A stretch of DNA of 64,000 bases from Elephas maximus indicus (lineage: Eukaryota > Chordata > Mammalia > Proboscidea > Elephantidae): contig NC_064838.1 of NCBI RefSeq assembly GCF_024166365.1, positions 72,866,001 through 72,930,000 of the forward strand, written 5' to 3'. A model generated the notes under the pieces. That model worked only from the letters and a program-made list of their open reading frames with translations. It was not told the origin of the DNA and did no database searches. The position numbers were made by a program, and so were the translations under genes. Position 1 is the first letter of the stretch; the number at the start of each line of letters is the position of its first letter. Shown one piece after another: positions 11,334-22,525 of this stretch.

Positions 11334-12677
11334 GGAAGATTTTTATTATATTTTCAATCTCTTTTTATAGGTTTATTTAGTTGTTCGACCTCTGTTTATG
11401 TTAGTTTAAGTAGGTAGTATGTTTCTAGAAATTTGTCCTTTTTTTTTAGCTTTTCATATTTGTTGTACTGCAATTACTCATAGTATTCTGTTATGATTTT
11501 TTTTAATTTCATTTGGGTCTGTTGTGATATTGCCCTTCTCCTTTCTTACTTGGGTTATTTTGCTTCCTCTCCTGTTTTTCTTTTGTGAGTTTGGCCAATG
11601 GTTTATAGTTTTGTTGATCTTTTCAAAAAACAAGCTTTTGCTGTTAACTCTTTCAATTGTTTTTCTATTCTCTATTTCATTTAATTCTGCTCTAATTTTT
11701 ATTATTTCCTTTCTTCTGGTGCCTGAGAACTTCTTTTGCTGCTGTCATTCTACTTGTTCAAGTTGAAGGGTTAATGTTTTGATTTTGGCTCTTTCGTCTT
11801 TTTGAATGTGTGCATTTATTGCTATAAGTTGACCTCTGAGCACAGCTTTTGCTGTGTCCGAAAGGTTCTGGTAGGATGTTTTCATTCTCATTTGATTCTG
11901 TGAATTTCTTTATTCCATCCTTAATTTCTTCTATAACCCAGTAGTTTTTGAGCAAGGTGTTGTTCAGTTTCCATGTATTTGATTTTTTTTTTTCCATTAA
12001 TGATTTCTACTTTTATGGCTTTATGGTCAGAAAAGATGCTTTGTAATATTTTGATATTTCGGATCCTGTTAAGGCTTGCTTTGTGGCCTAATATGTGATC
12101 TATTCTGGAGAATGTTCCATGTGCTTTGGAAATTATACTTTGTTGCTGTTGGGTGGAGTGTTCTGTGTATGTATACAGGGTCAATTTGGTTGATTATGGC
12201 ATTTAGATCTTCTGTGTCTTTATTGAGCCTCTTTCTGGATCTTCTGTCCTTCACTGAACGTGGTGGGTTGAGGTCTCCTACTATTATCGTGGAGCTGTCT
12301 ATTTCTCTTTTCAATGCTGTTAGTTTGTTTTATGTATTTTGGAACCCCGTCATTGGGTGCATATACATTTATTATGGTTATGTCATCCTCATATATTAAC
12401 ACTTTAATCATTATATAGTATACTTCCGTATCCTTTGTGCTGGATTTTGCTTTAAACTCTATTTTGTCAGAGATTAATATTGCCACTCCTGCTCTTTTTT
12501 GATTGCTGTTTGCTTGATATATTTTTTTCCATCCTTTGAGTTGTGTGTCTCTTGTGGCAGCAAATAGGCGGATTGTTTTTTTTTAATCCATTCTGCCACT
12601 CTCTGTCTCTTTATTGGTACATTTAGTCCATTTACATTCAGTGTAATTATTGATAGGTATGAGTTTAGTGCTGTCAT
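11334..12677 (-). pseudogene. L1 ORF2 N-terminal part (endonuclease), truncated
   Basis: ATG at about 12677 (minus) gives MTALNSYLSIITLNVNGLN, the normal L1 ORF2 start with the catalytic N of the APE-type endonuclease. INVYAPND and DHILGHKASL words follow across frame changes (12486-12220, 12314-12069, 12184-11921). The copy ends in the region before the reverse transcriptase at 11334. An inter-ORF region lies between ORF1 and this start. Confidence 0.8.
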
Positions 12678-12959
12678 TTTGATGTAATTTTGTGTGTGTG
12701 TGCTGTTGACGGTTTCTTTGATACACTTAATTTTCTGTGCTGAGTTATTTTTCTGTATGTATTTTGTCTTTTTCATTGTTGTTGATTTTGTATTTGCTGA
12801 GTCTTTGTGTTTTTCTTGTTTTTTTTTTTTTTGATGTGTAGGATTGTTAGTTTCCTTTGTGGTTACCTTAATATTTATCCCTATTTTTCTAAGTTTAAAC
12901 AAATCTTTTATTTCCTCTCCATATGGAACATCTATGACTACTTTTTTAGCCCCTCTTTT

Positions 12960-14110
12960 TTGTTTTAATGTTGTCATCTTTTACATATTGATGTCACTCT
13001 TTCCCTATTTTCAGTGTTTTAGCTTTATTTTTGGAACTTCCCTATCTGGGTAGATAGCTGTATGATATCTGTTTTCTGTTCTAGTCATCTGATGTTATTG
13101 ATTTTCAAACTGAAGGGCTCTCTTTAGTATTTCACGTATATTTGGTTTGGTTTTTGCAAATTCTCTAAACATCTGTTTATCTGGAAATGCCCCAATTTCG
13201 CCATCATATCTGAGAGATGGTTTTGCTGTTTACATAATTCTTGGCTGGCAGTTTTTCTCCTTCAAGGCTATATATATGTCATCCCAGTGCCTTCTTACCT
13301 GCATGGTTTCTGCTGAGTAGCCTGATCTTAGTTTTGTTGACTCTCCTTTGTAAATGACTTTTCACTTATCCATACCACTGTTAAAATTCTCTCTTTATCT
13401 TTGGTTTTGGCAAGTTTGATTATAATATGTCTTGGTAACTTTCTTTTGGGATCTACCTTGTGTGGGGTTCAATGAGCATCTTGGATAGATAGCTTCTCAT
13501 CTTTCACTATTTCAAGGAAATTTTCTGCCAACAAATCTTCAACAATTCTCTCTGTATTTTTTGTTATCCCCCCACTGTTCTGGTACTCCAGTCACTCATA
13601 GGTTATTCCTCTTGATAGACTCCCACATAATTCTTACGGTTTCTTCATTTTTTTTAATTCTTTTATCTGATTTTCCTCAAATAAATTGGTGTCAAGTGCT
13701 TCATCTTCGATCTCACTAATTCTGACTTCCATTCCCTTAATTTTGCTTCTATGGCTTTCTATTGAGTTATCTAATTCTGTAATTTTATTGTTAATCTTCT
13801 AAATTTCTGATTGCTGTCTGTCTATGGATTTTTCCAGCTTATTAAACTTTTCATTATGTTCCTGAAGAATCTTTCTGATTTCTTCAATTGCATCATCTGT
13901 GTGTTCTTTGGCTTGTTCTGCGTATTGCCTCATTTCCTTCCTGATGTCTTGAAGAGTTCTGTATATTAAACTTTTGTATTCTGCATCTGGTAATTCCAGG
14001 AATGCACTTTCATCTAGAAGATCCCTGGATTCTTTGTTTTGAGAGCCTGTTGAGGTGATCATGGTCTGTTTCTTTATATGACTTGATATTGACTGTTGTC
14101 TCCGAGCCAT
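12960..14110 (-). pseudogene. L1 ORF1 (RNA-binding chaperone), broken
   Basis: ATG at 14110 (minus) starts MARRQQSISSHIKKQ and stays open for 103 codons to 13799. The stretch with YRTLQDIRKEMRQYAEQAKE and IRKILQEHNEKFNKLEKSI has the heptad pattern of the ORF1 coiled coil that trimerises the protein. The RRM and C-terminal parts downstream are in broken frames. ORF1p normally coats L1 RNA in the cytoplasm; this copy is inactive. Confidence 0.8.
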
Positions 14111-15382
14111 CTTTAAGTTATTGTATTAGTGTGTGCTTGCTTACTGTCTCAAAGCTGCTTGTTTTGTTTTGTTCTGGTATACCCCTGTGGGTTGCTTGAG
14201 TGAGCTAGCTTGATTATTTTCACCTTTGGAGCTCCGGTGTCCTGTCTCCAGATGGCTAGAGCTGTTATCAGGTATATCAGACTAGGAGTCCATTCAGTTT
14301 TCTTGTATGAATTCATCTCAGTTTTCCAGGTAGCTGATATCAAGTGTGTGGCACAGGCTCTGTCTTACAGTCTTAGAGGGGCAGGGTTGTTTGGCGTATA
14401 TACTGGTATCTGACTGCAGCAGGGGGTCATGCTCTGAACAAGGCAGGGGGCTAAGAATTGACCTCCAAGTGTCTCTGAGGAAAATGATTCTCCATTCCCT
14501 AGAGTGTGCTGGTGGGTGGGTTCTGCAGAGGGATCATGGGTACCCAAAGTTTTTGGTTGTAAGGACTGGCAGGTACCAGTTATCTTTGGACCCCTGTCAC
14601 GGGTGGCTGGGTGACCTGAGTGGAGCTCCCAGTCCTTAGGTCCCTGGTGTGGGTAGGTGAGGACCTTTTTTAATAGGCAGTGTCAAACATCAAACACACA
14701 CCTCTGCACCGCACAGCTGCAATGGTTGGAGTTTGCCAACAAGCGCCTATTCTCCCAAAATAGGCCCACACAGGTCCATGCAGAAGGGAAAGGTGCTCAG
14801 GGTCCACGGATGCTTTATGCCTGGACAGGAGCCATTTCTGTCCTGAGCTCCTCCGGTTAATGGAGCTAGCAAATTATCTTTTCCCCCAATTGCAATTTTT
14901 TTTCCTTCCCCAAGGCTGGGAGGATGGCTCTAGGTGCTCACCAGGGTTTCTTTCAGGCCCAGGGATTCAGCCACTGAAGCCGGCTTGGGGGTGGTCGGGG
15001 TGTGGTAAAATATACCCAAGTACTTAGTTTTTGCCGAGAGCGCCATTCTTCTCAGGTTCTGGAGGTGTGAGTAGGCTGTGTGGCTGGCTGCTTCTCCTTG
15101 AGGAAACTGCGGCCAAATGCTAGTACCAGCCCATCGCTGCCACCACCCTCGCTCCAGGAATGGTGCCTGAGGGCTCCCCGCAACTCAGGTCTGGTAACTC
15201 CTCTTCACTTCTGAATGGTCTTTTCTTCCCCTGCCCCTCAGTTCATTGTCTAAGCTTGCCTTTGATGCTCAGGGCTCCCAGCTTGTCACAAATATACACA
15301 TTTCACTTGTTTTTTTCGGATCTTTGTTGTAAAGAGGGCTTGCTGGCAGCGTCTGTCTATTCTGCCATCTTGGCTCCGCCTC
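14111..15382 (-). promoter_or_regulatory. L1 5' UTR / internal promoter region
   Basis: A GC-richer stretch upstream of ORF1 that starts with a YY1-like word CAAGATGGC (minus strand; GCCATCTTGG at 15364-15373), as in other mammalian L1 promoters. Whether it is active cannot be judged from sequence. Confidence 0.6.
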
Positions 15383-15746
15383 CTCACAAGATTTTTTCTT
15401 CCTTTCCCCATGACCTCATGCTCAGGAGATCTAGAGGTCTTAGTTCCAAGGGCAGAATGCTCCCATGTGGAGCCATATCACTGATTCCATTGAACTGGAA
15501 TCTAAGAATGCTACCTGGCCACTTTGGATCAACAGGCTGGATCAACAGGCAAAGAAGGGAGTTACCGTACTGGCTGGTGTGATTGATCCTGATTACCAAG
15601 AGGAAATTGGATTGATATTACATAATGGAAGTAGATTCTGACTCATAGCAATCCATGGGTTTTGGGAATGGAAGTAGAGTACATCTGGAATGCAGATGAT
15701 CCCTTAGAGCATCTCTTAGTACTATCATGCCTTGTGATTAAAGTCA
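15383..15746 (+). pseudogene. ERVL dUTPase mid-portion, inverted piece between two L1s
   Basis: Plus-strand words GRMLPCGAISLIPLNWN and PGHFG, then GVIDPDYQEEIGLILHNG in a neighbouring frame, mark the middle of the ERVL dUTPase-like domain. This is the part missing between 21740 (end of integrase, minus) and 11333 (dUTPase end, minus), yet it lies on the plus strand. Its left edge CTCACAAGATTTTTT pairs with TTGCGAG at 21732-21738; its right edge ATTAAAGTCA pairs with 11324-11333. A SINE-like scrap sits at about 15635-15660. It is not functional. Confidence 0.75.
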
Positions 15747-17109
15747 GTACAGCAGAGGCAGGACCAAGATGGCGGAGTAGTCAGATGCTTCCCATGGTCT
15801 CTCTTACAACAAAGAACCACAAAAACAAGTGACTCAATTATATATGGCAATACATAGAAGCCTCAAACAGCAAAGACAAAGTTGAGGAATTGGACTGAGT
15901 GGCAGAGGGAGGGAGAGACGGTTCAGAAACAGTGAGGAGTTGCCACACCTGACCTGGCCAGTACTGGCTCCCTGCAGGCTACATTGGCTGGCACATGTGG
16001 TGGGGCAAGCGGTGGTTCTTGGGACCAGTTTTCCACATGGGGAGAGATCAAGTCATGGAGAGTCTGCTCAAGCCTCCAGAACCTATGAAAAATGTTCCTC
16101 AGCCTGCAAAAAATAAGTACAAACATCTAATCCACCACGCGGATCAAAACAAAAATAAAACCCTTTTTATCTGCTTCTTCCCTGCTCTGCTTTGGGTCTT
16201 GGCCAGGCTTCAGCAAGTGCTGTGCTCCCTGTGCAGGAAGGAGGACCCATCATGTGCTCTGAGCCATTCTCCTCGCTTTGGAGAGGGAACAAATTAACAA
16301 ACGGGAAAAAAAATAATCTGCCAGCTCCTCTACTCTGGGAATACAAGGCAGGCACAGACCCTTTGCCTAGGCACAGGCATAATGGGTCCATGGACTTTGA
16401 ATGCATTTCACCCCTGCATAGACCTGTGTGAGCCCATTTCAACAACATAGGCCCTCATTAGCACAGTATAACAGGGTTTATACCTGAAGCCTATTTTCAT
16501 GTGTATCTGCTATAAGGGGGAGTGGCAGATTTGTGACAGTTGACTCCACTCTAACCATTAAGCTGGGTCCTCACCCACCCACATTAGGGGCCTGAGGACT
16601 GGTAGTTCCACCCACTCCACTGAGCCACCTGTGACAGAGGTCTAAGAAAAAGTGGTGACTCCCAGGCATTACACCCAACAGCATTGGGTGCCCATAATAT
16701 GGCTGCAAAACCCACCTACCTATGTGCTGTAGGGAACAGGGACAGGCCTTCCACATAGACACTCGGGAAGAAGTCAGTCCCTTGCCTTGATCAGCGCATG
16801 ACACTCTACTGTAGCCAAATACCTATGTGTACTCCAATCACCCTTGTGCAACTAGGACTGTATGTGACAGCGTACACCACACACTTGGTGACCAAGACCT
16901 GGACTCCTGAGCAGAATCCTCACAAGAAAAGAAACAGACTCCTGGGCTCACATACCTAGTAATAGCTCTAGCCATCCGGAGACAGAATGTGAGAGTCTGA
17001 AAGGCACCCATAACCAAATTAGTTCATATGACCAGCCTATTTGGGCATATAAAAAAACAAGAAGCTAGGGCGCAGTAAGCAAACAATAAATAAATATAAT
17101 CAATTATTC
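15747..17109 (+). promoter_or_regulatory. L1 5' UTR / internal promoter region
   Basis: Sequence between the L1 5' end and the ORF1 start, with CCAAGATGGC (YY1-like) at 15764-15773. Together with the 5' UTR at 14111-15382 on the other strand it forms a divergent pair separated by about 370 bp. Confidence 0.6.
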
Positions 17110-17215
17110 ATGGCTCAGAGACAGCAGTCATTACCAAATCACATAAAGAGGCAGAGACCATGATGGCTTCAGCATTCCACCAAAACAAAGACTTAAGAAA
17201 CCTCCCAGAGGACAT
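17110..17215 (+). pseudogene. L1 ORF1, only the first ~35 codons left
   Basis: ATG at 17110 gives MAQRQQSLPNHIKRQ, matching the ORF1 start MARRQQSISSHIKKQ at 14110 (minus). The frame then hits a stop (TGA in GACCATGATGG) and the DNA jumps to the ORF2 endonuclease near 17210. Confidence 0.75.
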
Positions 17216-20200
17216 CCAGAAAGCAGCTCAATAAAGACACGGAAGATCTAAATGCCACAATCAACCAACTTGACCTTGTGGACATATACAGAACACTCCA
17301 CCAAACAGCAAACAAGTATGCTTTCTTTTCTAGTGCATATAGAACATACTCTAGAAAAGACCACATATTAGGTCATAAAGCAATCCTTAGCAGAATCCAA
17401 AACACTGAAATATTACAAAGCATCTTCTCTGGCCATAAGGCCATAAAAGTGGAAATCAGTAACAGGAAAAGCAGGGAAAAGAAATCAAACACTTGGAAAC
17501 TGAACAATACCCTGCTAAAAAAAAGACTGGACTATAGAAGACATTAAGGATGGAATAAAGAAATTCAGAGAATCCAATGAGAATGAAAACACTTCCTATC
17601 AGAACCTTTGGGACACAGCAAAAGCGGTGCTCAGAGGCCAATTTATATCAATAAATGCACACGTCCAAAAAGAAGAAAGGGCCAAAATCAAATAATTATC
17701 CCTAAAAAACTGAACAAATAGGAAGGGAGCAAGAAAAGAAACCCACAGTTACCAGAAGAAAACAAATAATAAAAATGAGAGCTGAACTAAATGAAATAGA
17801 AAACAGAAAACAAATGAAAGAATTAACAAGACCAAAAGCCGGTTTTTTTAAAAAATCAACAAAATTGATAAACCATTGGCCAAGCTCACAAAAGAAAAAC
17901 AGGAGAGGAAGCAAATAACGCAAGTAAGAAATGAGATGGCCGAAACCGAAATTAAAAGAATCATATCAGATTACTATGAAAAACTATACTCAAATTTGAA
18001 AACCTAGAAGAAATGGATGAATTCCTAGAAACACACTACCTACCTAAACTAACACAAACAGAGGTAGAACAACTAAATAGACCCATAACAAAAGAAGAGA
18101 TTGAAAAGGTAAAAAAAAAACAAAAAACTCCCAACAAAAAAAGAGCCCTGGTCTGAATGTCTTCACTGCAGAGTTCTACCAAACTTTCAGAAAAGAGTTA
18201 ACACCACTACTACTAAAGGTATTTCAGAGCATAGAAAAGGATGGAATATTACCAAACTCATTCTATGAACCTACCATACCCCAGATACCAAAACCAGGTA
18301 AAGACACCACAAGAAAAGAAAATTATAGACATATGTCCCTCATGAATGTAGATGCAAAAATCCTCACCAAAATTCTATCCAATAGAATTCAACAATATAT
18401 CAAAAAAATAATTCACCATGACCAAGTGGGATTCATACCAGGTATCCAGGGATGGTTCAACATTAGAAAAACAATTAATGGAATCCACCACATAAATAAA
18501 ACAAAAGACAAGGATCACATGATTTTATCAATTGCTGAAGAAAAGGCATTTGACAAAGTTCAACACTCGTTCATGATAAACGCTCTCAGCAAAATAGGAA
18601 TTGAAGGAAAATTCCTCAACATAATAAAGGGCATTTATACAAAGCCAACAGCCAACATCACCCTAAATGGAGAGAGCCTGAAAACATTCCCACTGAGATC
18701 AGGAACCAGACAAGGATGCCCTTTGTCACCACTCTTATTCAACATTGTGCTGGAAGTCCTAGACAGAGCAATTAGGCTAGTTAAAGAAATAAAGGGCATC
18801 AGATTGGCAAGAAAGAAGTACAAGTATCTCTATTTGCAGATGACATGATCTTATACACAGAAAACCTTAAGGAATCCTCCAGAAAACTACTGAAACTAAT
18901 AGAATAGTTCAGCAGAGTATCGGGATACAAGAGAAACATACAAAAGTCAGTTGGATTCCTCTACAACAACAAAAAGAACACCGAAGAGGAAATCACCAAA
19001 TCAATGCCATTAACAGTAGCAAGAAGAAAAAATACTTAGGAATAAATCTTACCAGAGATGTAAAAGACTTATACAAAGAAAACTACAGTACACTTCTGCA
19101 AGAAACCAAAAGAGACTTACATAAGTGGAAGAACATACCTTGCTCATGGATAGGAAGACTTAACATTATAAAAATGTCTATTCTACCAAAAGCGATCTAT
19201 ACATTTAATGCAATTCCGATCCAAATCCCAATGACATTCTTGAATGAGGTGGAGAAACAAATCACTAACTTCATATGGAAGGGAAAGAGGCCCCGGATAA
19301 ATAAGGCATTACTGAAAAAGAAGAACAAAGTGGGAGGCCTTACTTTACCTGATTTTAGAACCTATTATACCGCCACTGTAGTCAAAACAGCCTGGTACTG
19401 GTACAACAACAGATACATGGACCAATGGAACAGAATTGAGAATCCAGACATAAATCCATCCACATATGAGCAGTTGATATTTGTCAAAGACCCCAAAACA
19501 GTTAAATGCGGAAAAGACAGTCTTTTTAACAAATGGTGCTGGCATAACTGGATATCTGTCTGCAAAAAAATGAAACAAGACCCATACCTCACTCTATGCA
19601 CAAAAACTAACTCAAAATGAATCAAAGACCTAAATATAAAATCTAAAACAATAAAGATCATGGAAGAAAAAATAGGGACAATGTTAGGAGCCCTAACACA
19701 TGGCATAAACCATTATAAAGAATGTAGAAGAAAAAATAGATAACTGAGAGCTCCTAAAAATCAAACACCTATGCTCATTCAAAGACTTCACCAAAAGAGT
19801 AAAAAGACTACCCACAGACTGGGGAAAAGTTTTTAACTATGGCATTTCTGATAAGCACCTGATCTCTAAAATATACATGATACTGCAAAAACTCAACTGC
19901 AAAAAGACAAATAACACAATTAAAAAATGGGCAAAAGATATGAAAAGACACTTCACTAAAGAAGACATTCAGGTAGCTAACAGATATATGAGGAAATGTT
20001 CACGATCATTAGCCATTAGAGAAATGCAGATCAAAACTACAATGAGATTTCATCTCACTCCAACAAGGCTGGCATTAATCCAAAAAACACAAAATAATAA
20101 ATGTTGGAGAGACTGCGGAGAGATTGGAACACATCTACACTGCTGGTGGGAATGTCAAATGGTACAACCACTTTGGAAATCGATTTGGCGCTTCCTTAAA

Positions 20201-20725
20201 AAGCTAGAAATAGAACTATCATACAATCCAGCAATCTCACTCCTTGGAATATGTCCTACAGAAATAAGAACCTTTTACACGAACAGATATATGCACACCC
20301 ATGTTTATTGCAGCACTGTTCACAATAGGAAAAAGATGGAAGCAACCAAGGTGCCCATCAACGGATGAATGGATAAATAAATTATGGTATATTCACGCAA
20401 CGGAATACTAAACCAAAAAAACCAAACCCAGTGCGGGCGAGTCAATTCCGACTCATGGCTACCCTATAGGACAGAGTAGAACTGCCCCATAGAGTTTCCA
20501 AGGAGCTTCTGGAGGATTCGAACTGCCGAACCTTTGGTTAGAACCCGTGGCACTTAACCACTATGCCACCAGGGTTTCCAATGGAATACTATGCATCGAT
20601 AAAGAGCAGTGAGGAATCTGTGAAACATTTCATAACATGGAGGAACCTGGAAGGCATTATGCTGAGTGAAATTAGTCAGTTGCAAAAGGACAAATATTGT
20701 ATAAGACCACTATTATAAGAACTTG
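17210..20725 (+). pseudogene. L1 ORF2, N-terminally deleted, frame-broken
   Basis: It begins inside the endonuclease (NKDTEDLNATINQLDL), so about the first 140 residues are lost. Endonuclease end: DHILGHKAIL and HKAIKVEI (17278-17547). Reverse transcriptase: [34 protein letters not shown] (18333-18848), then the active-site words LFADDMILY in another frame near 18832-18858. C-terminal domain: 19174-20368, ending with CIRPLL near 20718. A SINE and several frame shifts make it inactive, although single frames stay open for up to 171 codons. Confidence 0.85.
20411..20581 (-). mobile_element. AfroSINE inside L1
   Basis: A complete short-form SINE in reverse, flanked by GGAATACTA on both sides (20402-20410 and 20583-20591), a clean target-site duplication of the L1 sequence. 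It postdates the L1 insertion. Confidence 0.95.
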
Positions 20726-20759
20726 AGAAATAGTTTAAGCTGAGAAGAAAACATTCTTT

Positions 20760-21723
20760 TGTGGTTATGAGGGGGGGAGGGAGGGAGGGTGACAGAGGGT
20801 ATTCACTAATTAGATAGTAGATAAGAACAACTTTAGGTGAAGGGAAAGACAGCACACAATACAGGGGAGGTCAGCACAATTGGACTAAACCAAAAGCAAA
20901 GAAGTTTCCTGAATAAACTGAATGCTTCGGAGGCCAGCGTAGCAGGGGCAAGGGTCTGGGGACCATGGTTTTTCAGGGAACATCTAAGTCAATTGACATA
21001 ATAAAATCTATTAACAAAACATTCTGCATCTCACTTTGAAGAGTGGCGTCTGGGGTCTTAAATGCTATCAAGCAGCCATCTAAGATGCATCAATTGGTCT
21101 CAACCCACCTGGATCAAAGGAGAATGAAGAACGCCAAGGACACAAGGTGATTACGAGCCCAAGAGACAGAAAGGGCCACATGAACCAGCGACTACATCAT
21201 CCTGATACCAGAAGAAGTAGATGGTGCCCAGCTACAACCAATGACTGCCCTGACAGGGAACACAACAGAGAACCCCTGAGGGAGCAGGAGAGCAGTGGGA
21301 TGCAGACCACAAATTCTCATAAGATCAGACTTAGTGGTCTGACTGAGACTGGAAGGACCCCGGTGGTCATGGCCCCCAGACCTTCTGTTGTCCCAGGACA
21401 GGAACCATTCCCAAAGCCAACTCTTCAGACATGGATTGGACTGGACAATGTGTTGGAGACGGATGCTGGTGAGGAGTGAGCTTCTTGGATCAGGTGGGCA
21501 CTTGAGACTATGCTGGCATCTCCTGCCTGGAGAGGAGATGGGAGGGTGGAGGGGGTTAGAAGCCGGCGAAATGGACACAAAAAGAGAGAGTGGAGGGAGA
21601 GAGTGGGCTGTCTCATTAGGGGGAGAGTAATTGGGAGTGTGTAGCAAGGCATTTATGGGTTTTCGTGTGAGAAACTGACTTGATTTGAAAGCTTTCACTA
21701 AAAGCACAATAAAAATTATTAAA
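20760..21723 (+). mobile_element. L1 3' UTR
   Basis: A G-rich run (GGGGGGGAGGGAGGGAGGG at about 20771-20789) starts it, then the family-typical 3' UTR that recurs at 46620-47790 (plus) and, reversed, at 53921-54290. Open frames of 80-230 codons on both strands here reflect low stop density and are not genes. Confidence 0.85.
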
Positions 21724-21738
21724 AAAAAATCTTGCGAG

Positions 21739-22525
21739 TGGGTCACTAGGGGTAATAGTAAGTGGTGCCATTCCCATTTCCACCCCTTGATTCCTGGACC
21801 CATGAATCCTGGCTTGGGAGATAAAACACCATATACTGGATGCTGGTTTAGAGCATATACAGCCCCTAGGTGAACACTGCCCAAACCCTGCAAGGTATTG
21901 CCACCTAGCTGGCACTGTAATTGTGTTTTTAGGAGTCCAGCCCATCACTCTACCAAACCAGCTGATTCAGGGTGGTGGGGAACATGGTAAGACCAGTGAA
22001 TTCCATGAGCATGGGCCCACTGCTGCATTTCATTTGCTCTGAAGTGAGACCCTTGATTCAAGGAAATGTATGTGGGATATGATGATGGTGGATAAGGTGT
22101 TCTGTAAGTGCATGGGTGGTAATTGTGGCAGAAGCATTGCATGTAGAAAACGCAAATCCATATTCACAGTAAGTGTCTATTCCTGTGAGAAAAAAACTCT
22201 GCCTTTTCCATGAGCGAAGTGGTCCAGTGTAATCAGCTTGCCACCAGGTTGCTGGATAATCACTTTGAGGGATGGGGCCACATCGGGGACTCAGTGTTGG
22301 TCTCTGCCACTGGCAGATGGGGCACTTAGCAGTGGCCGTCGCCAAGTCGGCCTTGATGAGTAGAAGTGCATGTTGCTGGGCCCATGTATAACCTCCATCC
22401 CTGCAACCATGGCCACTTTGTTCATGAGCAATTACAGAAGTACCTGGGAAAAGAGGGTGAGTGGTTTCCACAGAGCACGCCATCCTATCCACTTGATTGT
22501 TAAAATCTTGGTCTGCTGAGGTCAC
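21739..22525 (-). pseudogene. ERVL pol: integrase
   Basis: Minus-strand frame 22525-22058 holds the zinc-binding region (H and C spacing in VIAHEQSGHGC and KADLATATAKCPICQ) and the start of the catalytic core (WQADYTGPL, TGIDTYCEYGFAF). It continues at 22142-21945 in another frame (QGSHFRANE, HHPESAGLVE, the last part of the D,D-35-E core) and at 21893-21740 (AVYALNQHPVYG, TITPSDPL). The first catalytic Asp in DYTG and the second in GIDTY-type context are visible; frame shifts and stops disable it. Retroviral integrase inserts cDNA into chromosomes. The L1 at 15747-21723 cuts it off from the dUTPase. Confidence 0.85.

Larger units (their letters stand above)
11334..15382 (-). mobile_element. 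L1 with 5' UTR, ORF1 and the first third of ORF2; 3' truncated
   Basis: The 5' end is at 15382 (GGAGGCGGAGCCAAGATGGC on the minus strand). A ~1.27-kb 5' UTR runs to about 14111. ORF1 and part of ORF2 follow. The copy stops in the reverse-transcriptase lead-in, at an A-rich site that matches about 18115 of the other L1, so most of RT, the C-terminal domain and the 3' UTR are missing. TTAAAGTCA/ATAAAGTCA target-like repeats fit its two ends only if the neighbouring segment 15383-15746 is flipped. Confidence 0.85.
15747..21723 (+). mobile_element. L1, complete at both ends, with an internal deletion
   Basis: It starts near GGCAGGACCAAGATGGCGG (YY1-like word at 15764-15773), has a ~1.36-kb 5' UTR, an ORF1 start at 17110, a junction near 17210 straight into the ORF2 endonuclease, the rest of ORF2 to about 20720, a 3' UTR and a poly-A end at about 21721. 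An AfroSINE interrupts it at 20411-20581. A right-side target duplication AAAAAATCTTGCGAG lies at 21724-21738. About 1.9 kb is missing compared with a complete element. Confidence 0.9.

Noticed and set aside
15160-15582. 140-codon plus-strand open frame
   Set aside because: A chimera of antisense L1 5' UTR and the inverted dUTPase piece; not a gene.
21192-21893. 233-codon minus-strand open frame
   Set aside because: Only its first ~50 codons are ERVL integrase end; the rest is antisense L1 3' UTR.
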